A stretch of DNA of 64,000 bases, from positions 186,001-250,000 of the forward strand of contig NZ_JACWMX010000005.1 in the NCBI RefSeq assembly GCF_014773245.1, read 5' to 3'. The notes beneath the pieces are model-generated. The model was not told the origin of the DNA. It was given only the letters and a program-made list of their open reading frames with translations, and ran no database searches. Made by a program: the position numbers and the translations under genes. This DNA is from Mucilaginibacter glaciei. Its GTDB lineage: Bacteria; Bacteroidota; Bacteroidia; Sphingobacteriales; Sphingobacteriaceae. This document shows, piece after piece, positions 16,321 through 24,679 of this stretch (position 1 is its first letter; every line of letters starts with the position of its first letter).

Positions 16321-17196
16321 ATGAAAAATAAAGAAATCATTATCGGGGCTAATACTGCCAACCCTTTAACCGCTCGTAAACCAGGGTACGGAACAATGCG
16401 CTTGACAGGTGAGGGTTTCTTTGGAGAACCAAAGGATCGCGATGGTGCCATTGCACTTTTAAGAAAAGCAGTAGAAATGGGTGTTAACTTTTTTGACACT
16501 GCCGATTTTTATGGGCCCGGAGTAACCAATAGGTTATTAGCTGAAGCGTTATATCCTTATCCTGCCGATATTATTATTGCTACCAAGGTTGGAGCAAAAC
16601 GGGGGACTGACAAAAGCTGGCTGCCCTACGGAAAACCTGATGAACTGAGATTGAGTGTAGAAAACAACCTCTTGGAACTAAAAATGGAGCAACTTGCTTT
16701 GGTGCATTATGGTAAAGCAGGCGGCAGTTTACACGAATATGAAGAAGGTTTAGAAACTTTGCTTGCACTGCAAAAAGAGGGAAAAATATTGCATATCGGG
16801 CTTAGTAACGCAACTGTTGAGCAATTTAATACCGCGATTAAAGCGGGTAAAGTTGCCAGCGTGGAGAATATGTATAGCTATACGCAGCGGATCACGGATC
16901 CGGATAGTCCTTACGGATTTCAGGGAGGTGAGTTACTGCCTTTGTGCGAGGAAAATCAGATCCCTTTTATTCCTTTCTTCTCATTACAAACATCATTACC
17001 GAATGAACAAAACAAGATGAAAGACTTAGCAGAAACCAGAGGCGTAACTATTGCACAACTCAACATTGCCTGGCTGCTTCATCGGTCTGCATGGATACTG
17101 CCAATTCCCGGCACCACATCCATGCAGCATCTGGAAGAAAATATAAATGCAGCTGACATTTCACTTTCAGAAGATGAGTTAACCTTTTTAGGTTAG
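16321..17196 (+). CDS. Aldo/keto reductase
   Basis: A 291-residue NADPH-dependent (beta/alpha)8 oxidoreductase of the AKR superfamily that would reduce aldehydes or ketones. The catalytic tetrad is visible: FFDTADFYGPG with Asp and Tyr, ATKVGAKRG with Lys and LALVHYGKAG with the conserved His. The cofactor end is IPIPGTTSMQHLEENINA. It is the second gene after an AraC-type regulator and is followed at once by a perfect hairpin. Physiological substrate cannot be predicted. Confidence 0.9.
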   Translation: MKNKEIIIGANTANPLTARKPGYGTMRLTGEGFFGEPKDRDGAIALLRKAVEMGVNFFDTADFYGPGVTNRLLAEALYPYPADIIIATKVGAKRGTDKSWLPYGKPDELRLSVENNLLELKMEQLALVHYGKAGGSLHEYEEGLETLLALQKEGKILHIGLSNATVEQFNTAIKAGKVASVENMYSYTQRITDPDSPYGFQGGELLPLCEENQIPFIPFFSLQTSLPNEQNKMKDLAETRGVTIAQLNIAWLLHRSAWILPIPGTTSMQHLEENINAADISLSEDELTFLG

Positions 17197-17203
17197 TTCA
17201 GCC

Positions 17204-17229
17204 GCGGTGCGGTGGAAACACCGCACCGC
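17204..17229. terminator. Perfect 11-bp hairpin with GAAA loop between convergent genes
   Basis: GCGGTGCGGTG (17204-17214) pairs perfectly with CACCGCACCGC (17219-17229) across a GAAA tetraloop. It sits exactly between the stops of the aldo/keto reductase and the SDR, so it probably serves both directions. There is no T-run in the plus direction (CTCATTTT). Weaker copies of the same GGTGCGGTG..AACACC hairpin occur at 19830-19852 and 19906-19925. Confidence 0.7.
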
Positions 17230-17230
17230 C

Positions 17231-18001
17231 TCATTTTACCCCGGTAGGCAATATGCTTACAGATGTCCACCCGCCATCTACAATGATGGTTTGCCCGGTA
17301 ATATGCCTTGCCTGGTCAGATACCAGGAACAGTGCCGTGTGGGCAATATCGGTTACATAGGCGGGCCGGCCCATCGGGGTAATTGCCGACCATTCTTTTT
17401 CATAATCGGCTTCTTTTGTTGTCCGTTCTGTTAAGGTTGCGCCGGGTGCTACGGTGTTCACGGTTATTTTATACGGCGATAATTCTATCACCAGGTTTTT
17501 CGCCAGCATCTCTAACGCCGCCTTAGTCATGGCATAGGCAGCTAAGTCTTTCACTGCCTGGTGCCCAACTACAGACGAGGTAAATAAAATAGCGCCGCCT
17601 TCATTTTGTTGTTTCATTTGCAGGGCAGCAGCCTGTGCCAAAAAGAAAGAACCACCCAGGTTGAGGCCCATTACCTTATCAAACGATTCTTTGGTGAATG
17701 TTAAAAAATCGCCGAAGAGCGTAATGCCCGCATTTGCGATCACAATATCTAAACTGTGGTACAGTTTCACGGTATTGGCTACCATATTGTTGATGAAATC
17801 CACATCGCTCGAATCGCCGGGCATGGACAGGCACTTGCCGTCGTATTGCTGATTAATGATTGCCGCGGCATTATCTGCCAGTTTTTGGTCAACATCGTTC
17901 AGCACTACTATTGTACCTTTTTCTGCCAGCATCCGGCAGATCTCGAACCCGATGCCTTGCCCCGCCCCGGTTACTATCGCTACTTTACCTTTAAAAATCA
18001 T
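17231..18001 (-). CDS. Short-chain dehydrogenase/reductase
   Basis: A 256-residue classical SDR. TGAGQGIGFEI is the dinucleotide-binding glycine motif (residues 11-21), NAGIT the structural NAG motif, Ser of LFTSSVVG and YAMTKAALE the catalytic Ser-Tyr-Lys set, and PGATLTERTT the C-terminal loop. NDVDQK after the second strand suggests NAD(H). It starts 11 bp after the IlvD/Edd dehydratase, so both are one operon. With that partner it is probably a sugar or aldonate dehydrogenase; substrate is inference. Confidence 0.88.
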   Translation of the reverse strand: MIFKGKVAIVTGAGQGIGFEICRMLAEKGTIVVLNDVDQKLADNAAAIINQQYDGKCLSMPGDSSDVDFINNMVANTVKLYHSLDIVIANAGITLFGDFLTFTKESFDKVMGLNLGGSFFLAQAAALQMKQQNEGGAILFTSSVVGHQAVKDLAAYAMTKAALEMLAKNLVIELSPYKITVNTVAPGATLTERTTKEADYEKEWSAITPMGRPAYVTDIAHTALFLVSDQARHITGQTIIVDGGWTSVSILPTGVK

Positions 18002-18012
18002 TTTATTATTGC

Positions 18013-19728
18013 TTAATGAGAATCCCTTAAAACCTGACTGCCCGAACCGCCCACCAAAAAATCCATGTCGGCACCCAGATGCGCCTGCTGTACATGGTCG
18101 GTATATAATTTTACGTAGCCACGGTCTGCAATTGCCTCCGGTGCTAAAAATTGCCGTTTTCTTTCCGCAAATTCATCTTCACTTAAATCAACATTCAAGG
18201 TACGGTTGGGCACATCCAGCGTTATCAAGTCGCCGGTTTTGATCATTGCGAAGTTACCGCCCATTGCCGCCTCGGGCGATACATGCAGCACCACCGTGCC
18301 GAACCCCGTACCGCTCATGCGCCCATCGGATATGCGCACCATATCTGTTACGCCCTTGGCTAAAAGCTTTTTGGGTATACCCATGTTGCCAACCTCGGGC
18401 ATGCCGGGGTAGCCTTTGGGGCCTACATTCTTTAATACCAATATACTCTGCTCGTCTACTTCTAATTCGTCGGTATCAATGCGGGACTTAAAATCTTCAA
18501 TGTTTTCAAAAACCACGGCTTTGCCGGTATGCTGCATTAGGTGCGCACTGGCGGCCGACGGTTTGATCACCGCACCGTTTTCGCACAAATTACCCGATAG
18601 GATGGCCAGCCCTGTCGCGGTGTTGAAAGGCGTATCTATCGTACCAATCACGTTGCTATTACAGCAAACGGCATTATCATAATTAGCGGCTATGGTTTTA
18701 CCGTTGGCTGTTATACAATCGCGGTGGAGGATGCTATCCAAAGCCTTCAATACTACGGGCAGCCCGCCTGCATAGAAAAGATCTTCCATAAAATATTTAC
18801 CCGACGGCTGCAAATTGGCAATCAGCGGGATATTTTTAGAAATAGGATCGAAATCTTTTAAAGCCAGTGGGACACCGATGCGGCCCGCAATGGCCAGTAA
18901 ATGGATCACAAAATTGGTTGAACCGCCAATGGCAGCGTTTACTTTGATGGCATTTTCAAAAGACTGCCGGGTTAATAAATCTGATAGTTTCAAATCTTCT
19001 TTCACCATCTCTACAATGCGCAAGCCGGAGAGTTGCGCCAATACCTTGCGCCTGGAATCGGCAGCCGGGATGGCCGCATTACCAGGCAACGAAAGCCCTA
19101 ACGACTCCACCATACAAGCCATAGAAGATGCCGTGCCCATTACGGCGCAATGCCCCTGGCTGCGGCACATGGCACTTTCTATCGTCATCAATTCATCCTC
19201 GGGCAGGATACCTGCCCGCACATCGTCATGGTAACGCCAAACATCGCTGGTACCTATCTGTGCGCCGCGATGGTTGCCGGTAAGCATGGGTCCGCCCGAT
19301 ACCACAATAGTGGGGATATTTACACTGCAGGCCCCCATCACCAGGGCGGGGGTGGTTTTATCGCAGCCGCAAAGCAATACCACACCATCCAGCGGGTTGG
19401 CGCGGATCGACTCCTCCACATCCATACTGGCCAGGTTGCGATATAGCATGGCAGTAGGTTTCATGAGTGTTTCGCCTAACGACATCACCGGGAACTCGAC
19501 CGGGAAACCCCCGGCCTCCAGTATGCCGCGCTTCACCGACTCGGCCAGATCACGGAAATGGGCGTTGCAGGGTGTTAATTCGCTCCAGGTGTTGCAGATG
19601 CCGATGATGGGCTTTCCCTGAAATTCATAATCGGGGATGCCCTGGTTCTTCATCCAGGCGCGGTAAATAAACCCATCCTTACCCTTGCGCCCAAACCACT
19701 GCTGGCTCCGTAACTCCTGTGCTGCCAT
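18013..19728 (-). CDS. IlvD/Edd family dehydratase, probably sugar-acid specific
   Basis: A 571-residue Fe-S dehydratase. Candidate cluster ligands are Cys45 (ICNTWSE), Cys122 (CGCDKTTP) and Cys194 (SQGHCAVMGTASSM). The family has true dihydroxy-acid dehydratase for Val/Ile synthesis and aldonate dehydratases (L-arabinonate, D-xylonate). The N-terminal YRAWMKNQGIPDYEFQGKP with ICNTWSELTPCN and the SDR partner fit the sugar-acid branch better than IlvD; by eye only. The reaction would be dehydration of an aldonate to a 2-keto-3-deoxy acid. No transporter or aldolase is adjacent. Confidence 0.82.
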   Translation of the reverse strand: MAAQELRSQQWFGRKGKDGFIYRAWMKNQGIPDYEFQGKPIIGICNTWSELTPCNAHFRDLAESVKRGILEAGGFPVEFPVMSLGETLMKPTAMLYRNLASMDVEESIRANPLDGVVLLCGCDKTTPALVMGACSVNIPTIVVSGGPMLTGNHRGAQIGTSDVWRYHDDVRAGILPEDELMTIESAMCRSQGHCAVMGTASSMACMVESLGLSLPGNAAIPAADSRRKVLAQLSGLRIVEMVKEDLKLSDLLTRQSFENAIKVNAAIGGSTNFVIHLLAIAGRIGVPLALKDFDPISKNIPLIANLQPSGKYFMEDLFYAGGLPVVLKALDSILHRDCITANGKTIAANYDNAVCCNSNVIGTIDTPFNTATGLAILSGNLCENGAVIKPSAASAHLMQHTGKAVVFENIEDFKSRIDTDELEVDEQSILVLKNVGPKGYPGMPEVGNMGIPKKLLAKGVTDMVRISDGRMSGTGFGTVVLHVSPEAAMGGNFAMIKTGDLITLDVPNRTLNVDLSEDEFAERKRQFLAPEAIADRGYVKLYTDHVQQAHLGADMDFLVGGSGSQVLRDSH

Positions 19729-19786
19729 TTTTTGTTGATTATATTCAGTAACGCTGCAACCTGTTATTTGCTACGGCAATATCATG

Positions 19787-19934
19787 AAAATTTTGATAGG
19801 GTGGGTGGTATTAGGCTGACTATGGTTTGATGGTGCGGTGAAAACACCGACCACAGGCTGAAGAAATTTTCAATAAGGTGGGTGGTAGGCTGACCATGGT
19901 TTGATGGTGCGGTGATAACACCGACCATAGGCTG
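19787..19934. repeat. Two tandem copies of a ~75-bp repeat with hairpins
   Basis: Units at 19787-19860 and 19863-19934 share AAATTTT, GGTGGGTGGTA, ATGGTTTGATGGTGCGGTG and AACACCGACC. Each contains an imperfect GGTGCGGTG..AACACCGACC hairpin related to the perfect one at 17204. Apparent open frames across it are repeat artefacts. The stretch 19729-20048 has no gene. Confidence 0.75.
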
Positions 19935-19964
19935 AATCTTCTGTAACCAACATAAAAGGCCGTA

Positions 19965-20022
19965 GATGATTTCTCCTCGCACCACGCACATCCCTTACCT
20001 GCTCGTTCGAAATGACAAGGTT
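19965..20022. repeat. Dispersed TTCGAAATGACA repeat copy
   Basis: On the minus strand it reads TGTCATTTCGAACGAGCA and ends in GAGAAATCATC, matching the left arm of the element at 9408-9445. Confidence 0.6.
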
Positions 20023-20048
20023 GGGTAAGCATACGTAGCATCATTTTA

Positions 20049-20957
20049 TTAGTTGAAAGATTGCCTGAATTCAAGTGGAGAAAGGTTGGTTTTTGTTTTA
20101 AACAGTTTGCTGAAAGATTGCAGGTGCTCAAATCCCAGTTGATAAGCAATTTCACTGATGGACAAAGTGGTTGTCGTCAACCTTTCTTTAGCTTTTTCGA
20201 CTAACTTTTCGTGAATGTGCTGCTGCGTATTTTGCCCGGTAAGCACTTTAAGCAGGCTGCTTAAATATTTAGGAGATATATTTAGTTCCCCTGCAAGATT
20301 AGCGACTGTAGGCAACCCTTTTGAGGCCAGGTCGTCATTATTAAAATAAGCTGTTAATAAAATTTCCAGACGTTCTAATAACTGATGATTAACTTTTTGC
20401 CGGGTAATAAACTGGCGATGATAAAAGCGATCTGCATAGTTGAGCATCGCTTCGATATGTGAAATAATAATGCTTTTGCTAAACTGATCGATGTTGGATT
20501 GGTATTCAAGATCAATAGTTTTAATAATTGTTAAGATGATCGCTTCTTCTTTTTCAGACAGAAATAAACCCTCGTATAAAGAATAGTCCCAAAAATCGTA
20601 TTGATTTATCGTTTTTGCTAAAGCTGTGTTCCAGATAAAGTCAGGATGAATGTACATCACCCATCCTGATTTTTCTATTTTCTCATCTTTGTTGTCAACA
20701 ACCATGCTAAATACCTGCCCGGGCGACATAAAAGACATAACACCTCCATTAAAGTCAAACGGGTGCTGGCCATATTTTACTTTAACGTTATGCATCCTCT
20801 TTACTGAAATGGAATAAAAGTCAAAAACCATATTTACAGGCTCTTCTCCATAAGAATGCGTAACCGTTGCTACGTCCACAACACTGATCAGTGGATGCAG
20901 CGGCGCGGGTAAACCTATGTACCTGTGAAATTCGCTTATGGTTTTAAAATGCTCCAT
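20049..20957 (-). CDS. AraC family transcriptional regulator
   Basis: A 302-residue regulator with an N-terminal cupin-like sensing domain (residues 1-180; PFDFNGGVMSFMSPGQVF) and a C-terminal double helix-turn-helix. The HTH blocks are TVANLAGELNISPKYLSSLL (about 222-241) and SISEIAYQLGFEHLQSFSKLFK, ending in NLSPLEFRQS. It starts 6 bp after the oxidoreductase stop, so it is the second gene of that transcript, a common layout for autoregulated regulator and target. The ligand is unknown. Confidence 0.88.
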   Translation of the reverse strand: MEHFKTISEFHRYIGLPAPLHPLISVVDVATVTHSYGEEPVNMVFDFYSISVKRMHNVKVKYGQHPFDFNGGVMSFMSPGQVFSMVVDNKDEKIEKSGWVMYIHPDFIWNTALAKTINQYDFWDYSLYEGLFLSEKEEAIILTIIKTIDLEYQSNIDQFSKSIIISHIEAMLNYADRFYHRQFITRQKVNHQLLERLEILLTAYFNNDDLASKGLPTVANLAGELNISPKYLSSLLKVLTGQNTQQHIHEKLVEKAKERLTTTTLSISEIAYQLGFEHLQSFSKLFKTKTNLSPLEFRQSFN

Positions 20958-20963
20958 ATCGGT

Positions 20964-21929
20964 TTAAATTTCTTTTTTTATTTCTAATACCAGCCGGCCC
21001 CTTACATGCCAGGTTTCACTTTCCAGGTGTGCTTCGGCTACATGTTCCAACGGGAATACTTTGCCAATCAAAACCTGGACTTTGTTTTCATCTATCAACT
21101 TTGCAATCTGTGCCAACCAATCCTGACGGGGTTGGTTAGGTGCAAGTTCTGCTTTTATATTTTTAGTAGCGGCTAATTCGGTAATACGATCATCGAAGGG
21201 GAAATCGGTATTTACACTTACGAATATACCACCTTCCTTCAACACACTTATAGCTTTTATCCGCTCATTGTTGTTACGTGTTGGCGAAGCCTCCAGAACA
21301 ACATCTATATCGTTTAGCAAGTCTTCAAACTTTTGTGTTTTATAATCTATTACCTCATCGGCACCGAGTTGTTTTAGATAGTCCAGATTACTTGCAGAAG
21401 CCACGCCAATTACATACGCCCCCTTAGCTTTTGCAAATTGGACCGCAAAACTACCAACACCTCCGGATGCCCCAAGTACAACTATACGTTGACCCGGAAG
21501 TAACTTTCCATGTCCAAAAATACCTGTCCATGCTGTTAGGGCAGCCAATGGCACGCCAGCAGCTTCATTAAAGTTAAGGCTCCTGGGTTTAGGTGCAAAC
21601 TGACTTGCTTTGGCAACGCAATATTCTGCATAGCTTCCATCGCCGGGGAAATTAGGAACACCGTAAACGGCATCTCCTTTCTTTAGCGAGCTTACTTCCC
21701 TGCCTGTTTCTTCAACTATACCCGCCGCATCCCATCCAAGCGTCATCGGCAGTGTCAAAAATGATCTTAATGATTCGTTGGTGCCGCTGCGAATAACCCA
21801 GTCGACAGGATTAACGCCGCTTGCGTATATTTTTACTAAAATTTCATCAACTGCCGGAACGGGGCGCTCTACGTCTTGCAGTTTCATGACCTCCGGTCCG
21901 CCAAATTCGTTTATTCTTATTGCTTTCAT
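20964..21929 (-). CDS. NADP-dependent medium-chain oxidoreductase (quinone reductase-like)
   Basis: A 321-residue MDR-superfamily enzyme. The N-terminal GroES-like domain has GVNPVDWVIRSG and GWDAAGIVEETG. The Rossmann region is IVVLGASGGVGSFAVQFAKAKGAYV with the AxxGxxG-type motif. The catalytic and structural zinc ligands of alcohol dehydrogenases are absent, placing it with zinc-independent quinone/enone reductases. It is the promoter-proximal gene of a pair with the AraC regulator. Probable role is detoxification of quinones or enals; inference. Confidence 0.88.
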   Translation of the reverse strand: MKAIRINEFGGPEVMKLQDVERPVPAVDEILVKIYASGVNPVDWVIRSGTNESLRSFLTLPMTLGWDAAGIVEETGREVSSLKKGDAVYGVPNFPGDGSYAEYCVAKASQFAPKPRSLNFNEAAGVPLAALTAWTGIFGHGKLLPGQRIVVLGASGGVGSFAVQFAKAKGAYVIGVASASNLDYLKQLGADEVIDYKTQKFEDLLNDIDVVLEASPTRNNNERIKAISVLKEGGIFVSVNTDFPFDDRITELAATKNIKAELAPNQPRQDWLAQIAKLIDENKVQVLIGKVFPLEHVAEAHLESETWHVRGRLVLEIKKEI

Positions 21930-22117
21930 AATGTTGTTTTTACAGCAACAAAAATGCGGACGAATATTGGAGCTGATTTAGCCAAACTTCGCTTAGTTTA
22001 AGCCTAAATGCTGATTTTGAAAATAAATGTGCCCGGGATTAGCAAGTTTGAAAAGATCCATATCTGGCCTGAATATAAACCGATAGGAAAGGCTTTTTGT
22101 ACTTGTTACCGTTTGAT

Positions 22118-22324
22118 TCCCCCGCTACCGCAAGCGTCCTCGCTTGTGGCGAATATGCATATCCTTTAATCGATTATAATTTTAACCAATCCTTTGATAT
22201 TGCAATAATCCCCCGCTACCGCAAGCGTCCTCCCCCGCTACCGCAAGCGTCCTCGCTTGTGGCTAATATGCATTTCCTCTTAATCAATTATAACTTTAAC
22301 CAATCCTTTGATATTGAAATAATC
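22118..22324. repeat. REP-like repeats with duplicated RAYT 3' end
   Basis: CCCCCGCTACCGCAAGCGTCC starts at about 22119, 22211 (partial) and 22232. CCGCAAGCG and CGCTTGTGG form a hairpin with a TCCT loop. Between copies, 22161-22210 duplicates 22280-22324 almost base for base, and the latter encodes the C-terminus and downstream part of the transposase remnant. The stretch 21930-22117 shows nothing else. Confidence 0.8.
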
Positions 22325-22660
22325 TTTTGCGCTACTATGTAGATATTCATAATCATTTTCTACGAAGCCCGCCTCAACCGGGTTATGATGGATATAATCT
22401 ATTTTTTGCTGGATCACTTGCGGACTCCACAACTCAATTTGCTGGTTATGTTGTTGCCAAAATTGATTTGTTGTGTTGTTTGAATTAGCAGCCCCTGCCT
22501 TTTTAGAAGAATTGAGCAGCCACTCCCGTCGGCTTTCCTGTTTATTACCCGCGATTAAAGCGATTAGTTTTCTCGAGATTACCGACTTAAACCCTCCGAT
22601 CATTTCTTCCGGTTTTGTATCGGATGTCCTAAAGATCAGGTGTACATGACAAGGCTTCAA
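22280..22660 (-). pseudogene. REP-associated tyrosine transposase (RAYT/Y1_Tnp), 5' truncated
   Basis: The remaining 126 residues hold the HUH motif (PCHVHLIFRT at the very N-terminus) and the tyrosine helix IQQKIDYIHHNPVEAGFV, both diagnostic of RAYT proteins that cut single-stranded REP hairpins. About 60 N-terminal residues that normally precede the HUH motif are missing, and the frame opens only with a TTG. It is therefore a remnant. REP-like palindromes lie directly at its 3' side (22118-22260) and another at 23609, consistent with a RAYT/REP system. Confidence 0.82.
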
Positions 22661-22740
22661 CGACTTTACACCGGTTCAACTCGACCATGAAAACGGCACA
22701 ACAATTTTAACTCAATGTCCGTAACACTAAATTTAACATT

Positions 22741-23265
22741 ATGAATAAGATATTAATAGTTTTCATTACAACGCTCATCAGTTGTTCGGCAACTGCGCAA
22801 AACTTATCAACAATTAAAAGAGTAGACGCAGTTGTGCCATACGGCTCAAAAAAAATGTCAAAAACTGATGTAAGTTCTTTTGTAAAAGCAAACTTCAAGT
22901 ATTCAGAAATTGATATTGATAAAGCTGTGGTATATCAAAACAATCATCTGCTCATCTCTTATTGGGATATTTTTGCAAATCCGGATTTTAGACAAAAACT
23001 TGAAAAAGTGCAAAAAGGTATTGTTTATTCGATTAAAGAAGATGGTCATACTTTGGACTATTCTAAGATTATAACTGTTAATGGTATAAGGTACTTTGTA
23101 ATCCAGTACGAAAAAAATAATGAATCGGTTATCAGATTTTACTCTGAAATCCAGCCAGACGGTGTTAACGCCAACGGAATTATCCAGTTTAAAAAACCAT
23201 ATGAAGAAGAAGCTCAAAAGGCACTACAGGAGTTATTGCCTACAATTAAATTTAAAATCAATTAG
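22741..23265 (+). CDS. Secreted hypothetical protein
   Basis: A 174-residue protein with a signal peptide (MNKILIVFITTLISCSATAQ, cleavage near 20). The mature part begins NLSTIKRVDAVVPYG and shows repeated lysine- and tyrosine-rich strands without a recognised domain. Base composition is clearly AT-rich compared with the housekeeping genes, as are its neighbours to 24.5 kb. A truncated, interrupted copy of its first ~115 bp lies at 24577-24675, so the locus has undergone duplication. Function is unknown. Confidence 0.7.
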   Translation: MNKILIVFITTLISCSATAQNLSTIKRVDAVVPYGSKKMSKTDVSSFVKANFKYSEIDIDKAVVYQNNHLLISYWDIFANPDFRQKLEKVQKGIVYSIKEDGHTLDYSKIITVNGIRYFVIQYEKNNESVIRFYSEIQPDGVNANGIIQFKKPYEEEAQKALQELLPTIKFKIN

Positions 23266-23450
23266 AAGCCGAGTCACAAGTAAAATCCACATAGTTTAAT
23301 TGATAAAAAAGGTATCTATATTAATGAAAATAAAATGTGCGTAGAGTATTATGCAGCATTAATCTTATATACTAAAAGGTACTATTCGCAATCAGTTTGA
23401 AAGATTACGCACCTTTTAAAAAATAAAACAACTCTGATTATAAACTTCTG

Positions 23451-23605
23451 TTAATCTATTCTCCTTAACCGGGATGTAATTAACGCAAGTTGCTTGGAAT
23501 AGTCTTTATCATTTGCCTGTAGAATCCAAACGTCATATTGTTTTGCTTTAGCCAGTTTCCTGTACTCTGGAGCGTTCTTAGCTATGTAATATGATTTTAA
23601 ATACT
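23451..23605 (-). other. Possible gene fragment in the AT-rich island
   Basis: Reading the minus strand, about 50 codons run from KYLKSYYIAKNAPEY to SKQLALITSRLRR before a stop. The composition is protein-like and the apparent start lies inside the REP palindrome at 23609, so it could be the tail of a gene cut by the REP. No family is recognised. The stretch 23266-23450 shows nothing. Confidence 0.25.
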
Positions 23606-23608
23606 TCA

Positions 23609-23648
23609 CCCCCGCTACCACAAACGAGGACACTTGCGGTAACGGGGG
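23609..23648. repeat. REP-like palindrome at the start of a broken gene
   Basis: CCCCCGCTACCACAA on the left pairs with TTGCGGTAACGGGGG on the right, with an inner ACGAGGACAC segment. It is the same CCCCCGCTACCRCAA sequence as at 22119 and 22232, but here both arms are complete. Confidence 0.75.
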
Positions 23649-24012
23649 ATATTCAAAAGATCTATGAAATTTTCAACACAGGGAAAATGAATGATGTCAA
23701 AACTTTTACTGGGAATGTAGTCACTGCATATGGAACGCAATATATTTTAAAGGGTACTAATCCAACCCAATTTTCCACTTTTGGAAATCAAAATTTATCT
23801 GATGCTACAAAATTTAGTGGCTTTTTAGATCGTTATGATACTAACAGAATCGATTTTTCGACAACAAATATTATACAACTTCTTTTGAATTAGCATTGTT
23901 AACGATATTAAAGAACTCAGGCTTAACAATTCTTAAAGGGAATGCGGATTACAGCAATTGGCAACCCTTAAAATTACAGAACAATCAAGTTTTAATATCA
24001 AACTGTAAATAA
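23630..24012 (+). pseudogene. Broken hypothetical gene (REP at 5' end, frameshift)
   Basis: The first frame reads FTGNVVTAYGTQYIL through TNRIDFSTTN and stops at 23893. The other frame continues from about 23868 as YYTTSFELALLTILKNSG, NADYSNWQPLKLQNN and ends VLISNCK with a stop at 24010-24012, 7 bp before the next ATG. The 5' side is replaced by a REP palindrome and no start is seen. So the gene lost its N-terminus and carries a frameshift near 23870. The protein family is not recognised. Confidence 0.65.
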
Positions 24013-24019
24013 CTAAACG

Positions 24020-24535
24020 ATGAAAAACATACTATTAATATTATTATTCGGTTTTATATGCAATACGTTAAAGGCTAATAATTTAATTACAGATACAATA
24101 TATTACCATGACGAAAATTTACGAAAGTTTGAAGGAACCTGGCAATATTCAGATAACAATGTAACTTTTAAGGTAACCCTTAAAGTCAGAAAGGTTTATT
24201 CAGAATTGATAAATGCTCAAAGAGATGATATTTCCGGGTATCATCTCTATATTAAGAATAACCATTCTATTCAGGATGCATTTGATAAACAGAAAACCTT
24301 AACAAATGGCTCTTACACCAACGACATAAATAAAAACATTTTACAATTTACCTTTAAAGATTTAGGAAGGCAAAGAGGTTCATACGCGGTGGTAGAGTTG
24401 TTACCAGATGGCACATTAAAATGGCATTTGAAAAACAGAGGAGGTTTGGGGCTTATTATTGATGGTAAAGAACGCTCTCCCTATGATCGTAAATTTTATG
24501 TTCCAACTGATTTAATATTGTCTAAAGTGCATTAG
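24020..24535 (+). CDS. Secreted hypothetical protein, DUF6705-like
   Basis: A 171-residue protein with a signal peptide (MKNILLILLFGFICNTLKA, residues 1-19). The mature part contains LRKFEGTWQYSDNNVTFKVTLK, a beta-strand opening resembling lipocalin-like DUF6705 proteins of Bacteroidota, and ends with RGGLGLIIDGKERSPYDRKF. It follows the broken gene by 7 bp, so it may once have been the second gene of an operon. Composition is AT-rich. The family call is tentative; function unknown. Confidence 0.6.
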   Translation: MKNILLILLFGFICNTLKANNLITDTIYYHDENLRKFEGTWQYSDNNVTFKVTLKVRKVYSELINAQRDDISGYHLYIKNNHSIQDAFDKQKTLTNGSYTNDINKNILQFTFKDLGRQRGSYAVVELLPDGTLKWHLKNRGGLGLIIDGKERSPYDRKFYVPTDLILSKVH

Positions 24536-24547
24536 ATGATTAAAACA

Positions 24548-24675
24548 ATGAATTCATTGTTTTTTGTTACGTATCAATCAGTTATTCGGCAACTGCGCAA
24601 AACTTATCACCAATTAAAAGAGTAGACGCAGTTGTGCCGTACAGCTCAAAAAAACTGTCAAAAACGGAAGTCCAC
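24548..24675 (+). pseudogene. Truncated duplicate of the 22741 gene
   Basis: From 24577 on, the sequence repeats the first part of the 22741 gene with few differences; encoded residues include SYSATAQNLSPIKRV and AVVPYSSKKLSK. It has no in-frame start and is cut at about 24675 by a 103-bp palindromic element. After that element AAAACTTGAAAAA reappears, matching a later point of the original gene. Confidence 0.75.
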
Positions 24676-24679
24676 ACTC

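Noticed and set aside
19782..20155. Minus-strand open frames of 69 and 111 codons
   Set aside because: They run through the tandem repeat and the end of the AraC gene; the similar protein segments just mirror the repeat units.
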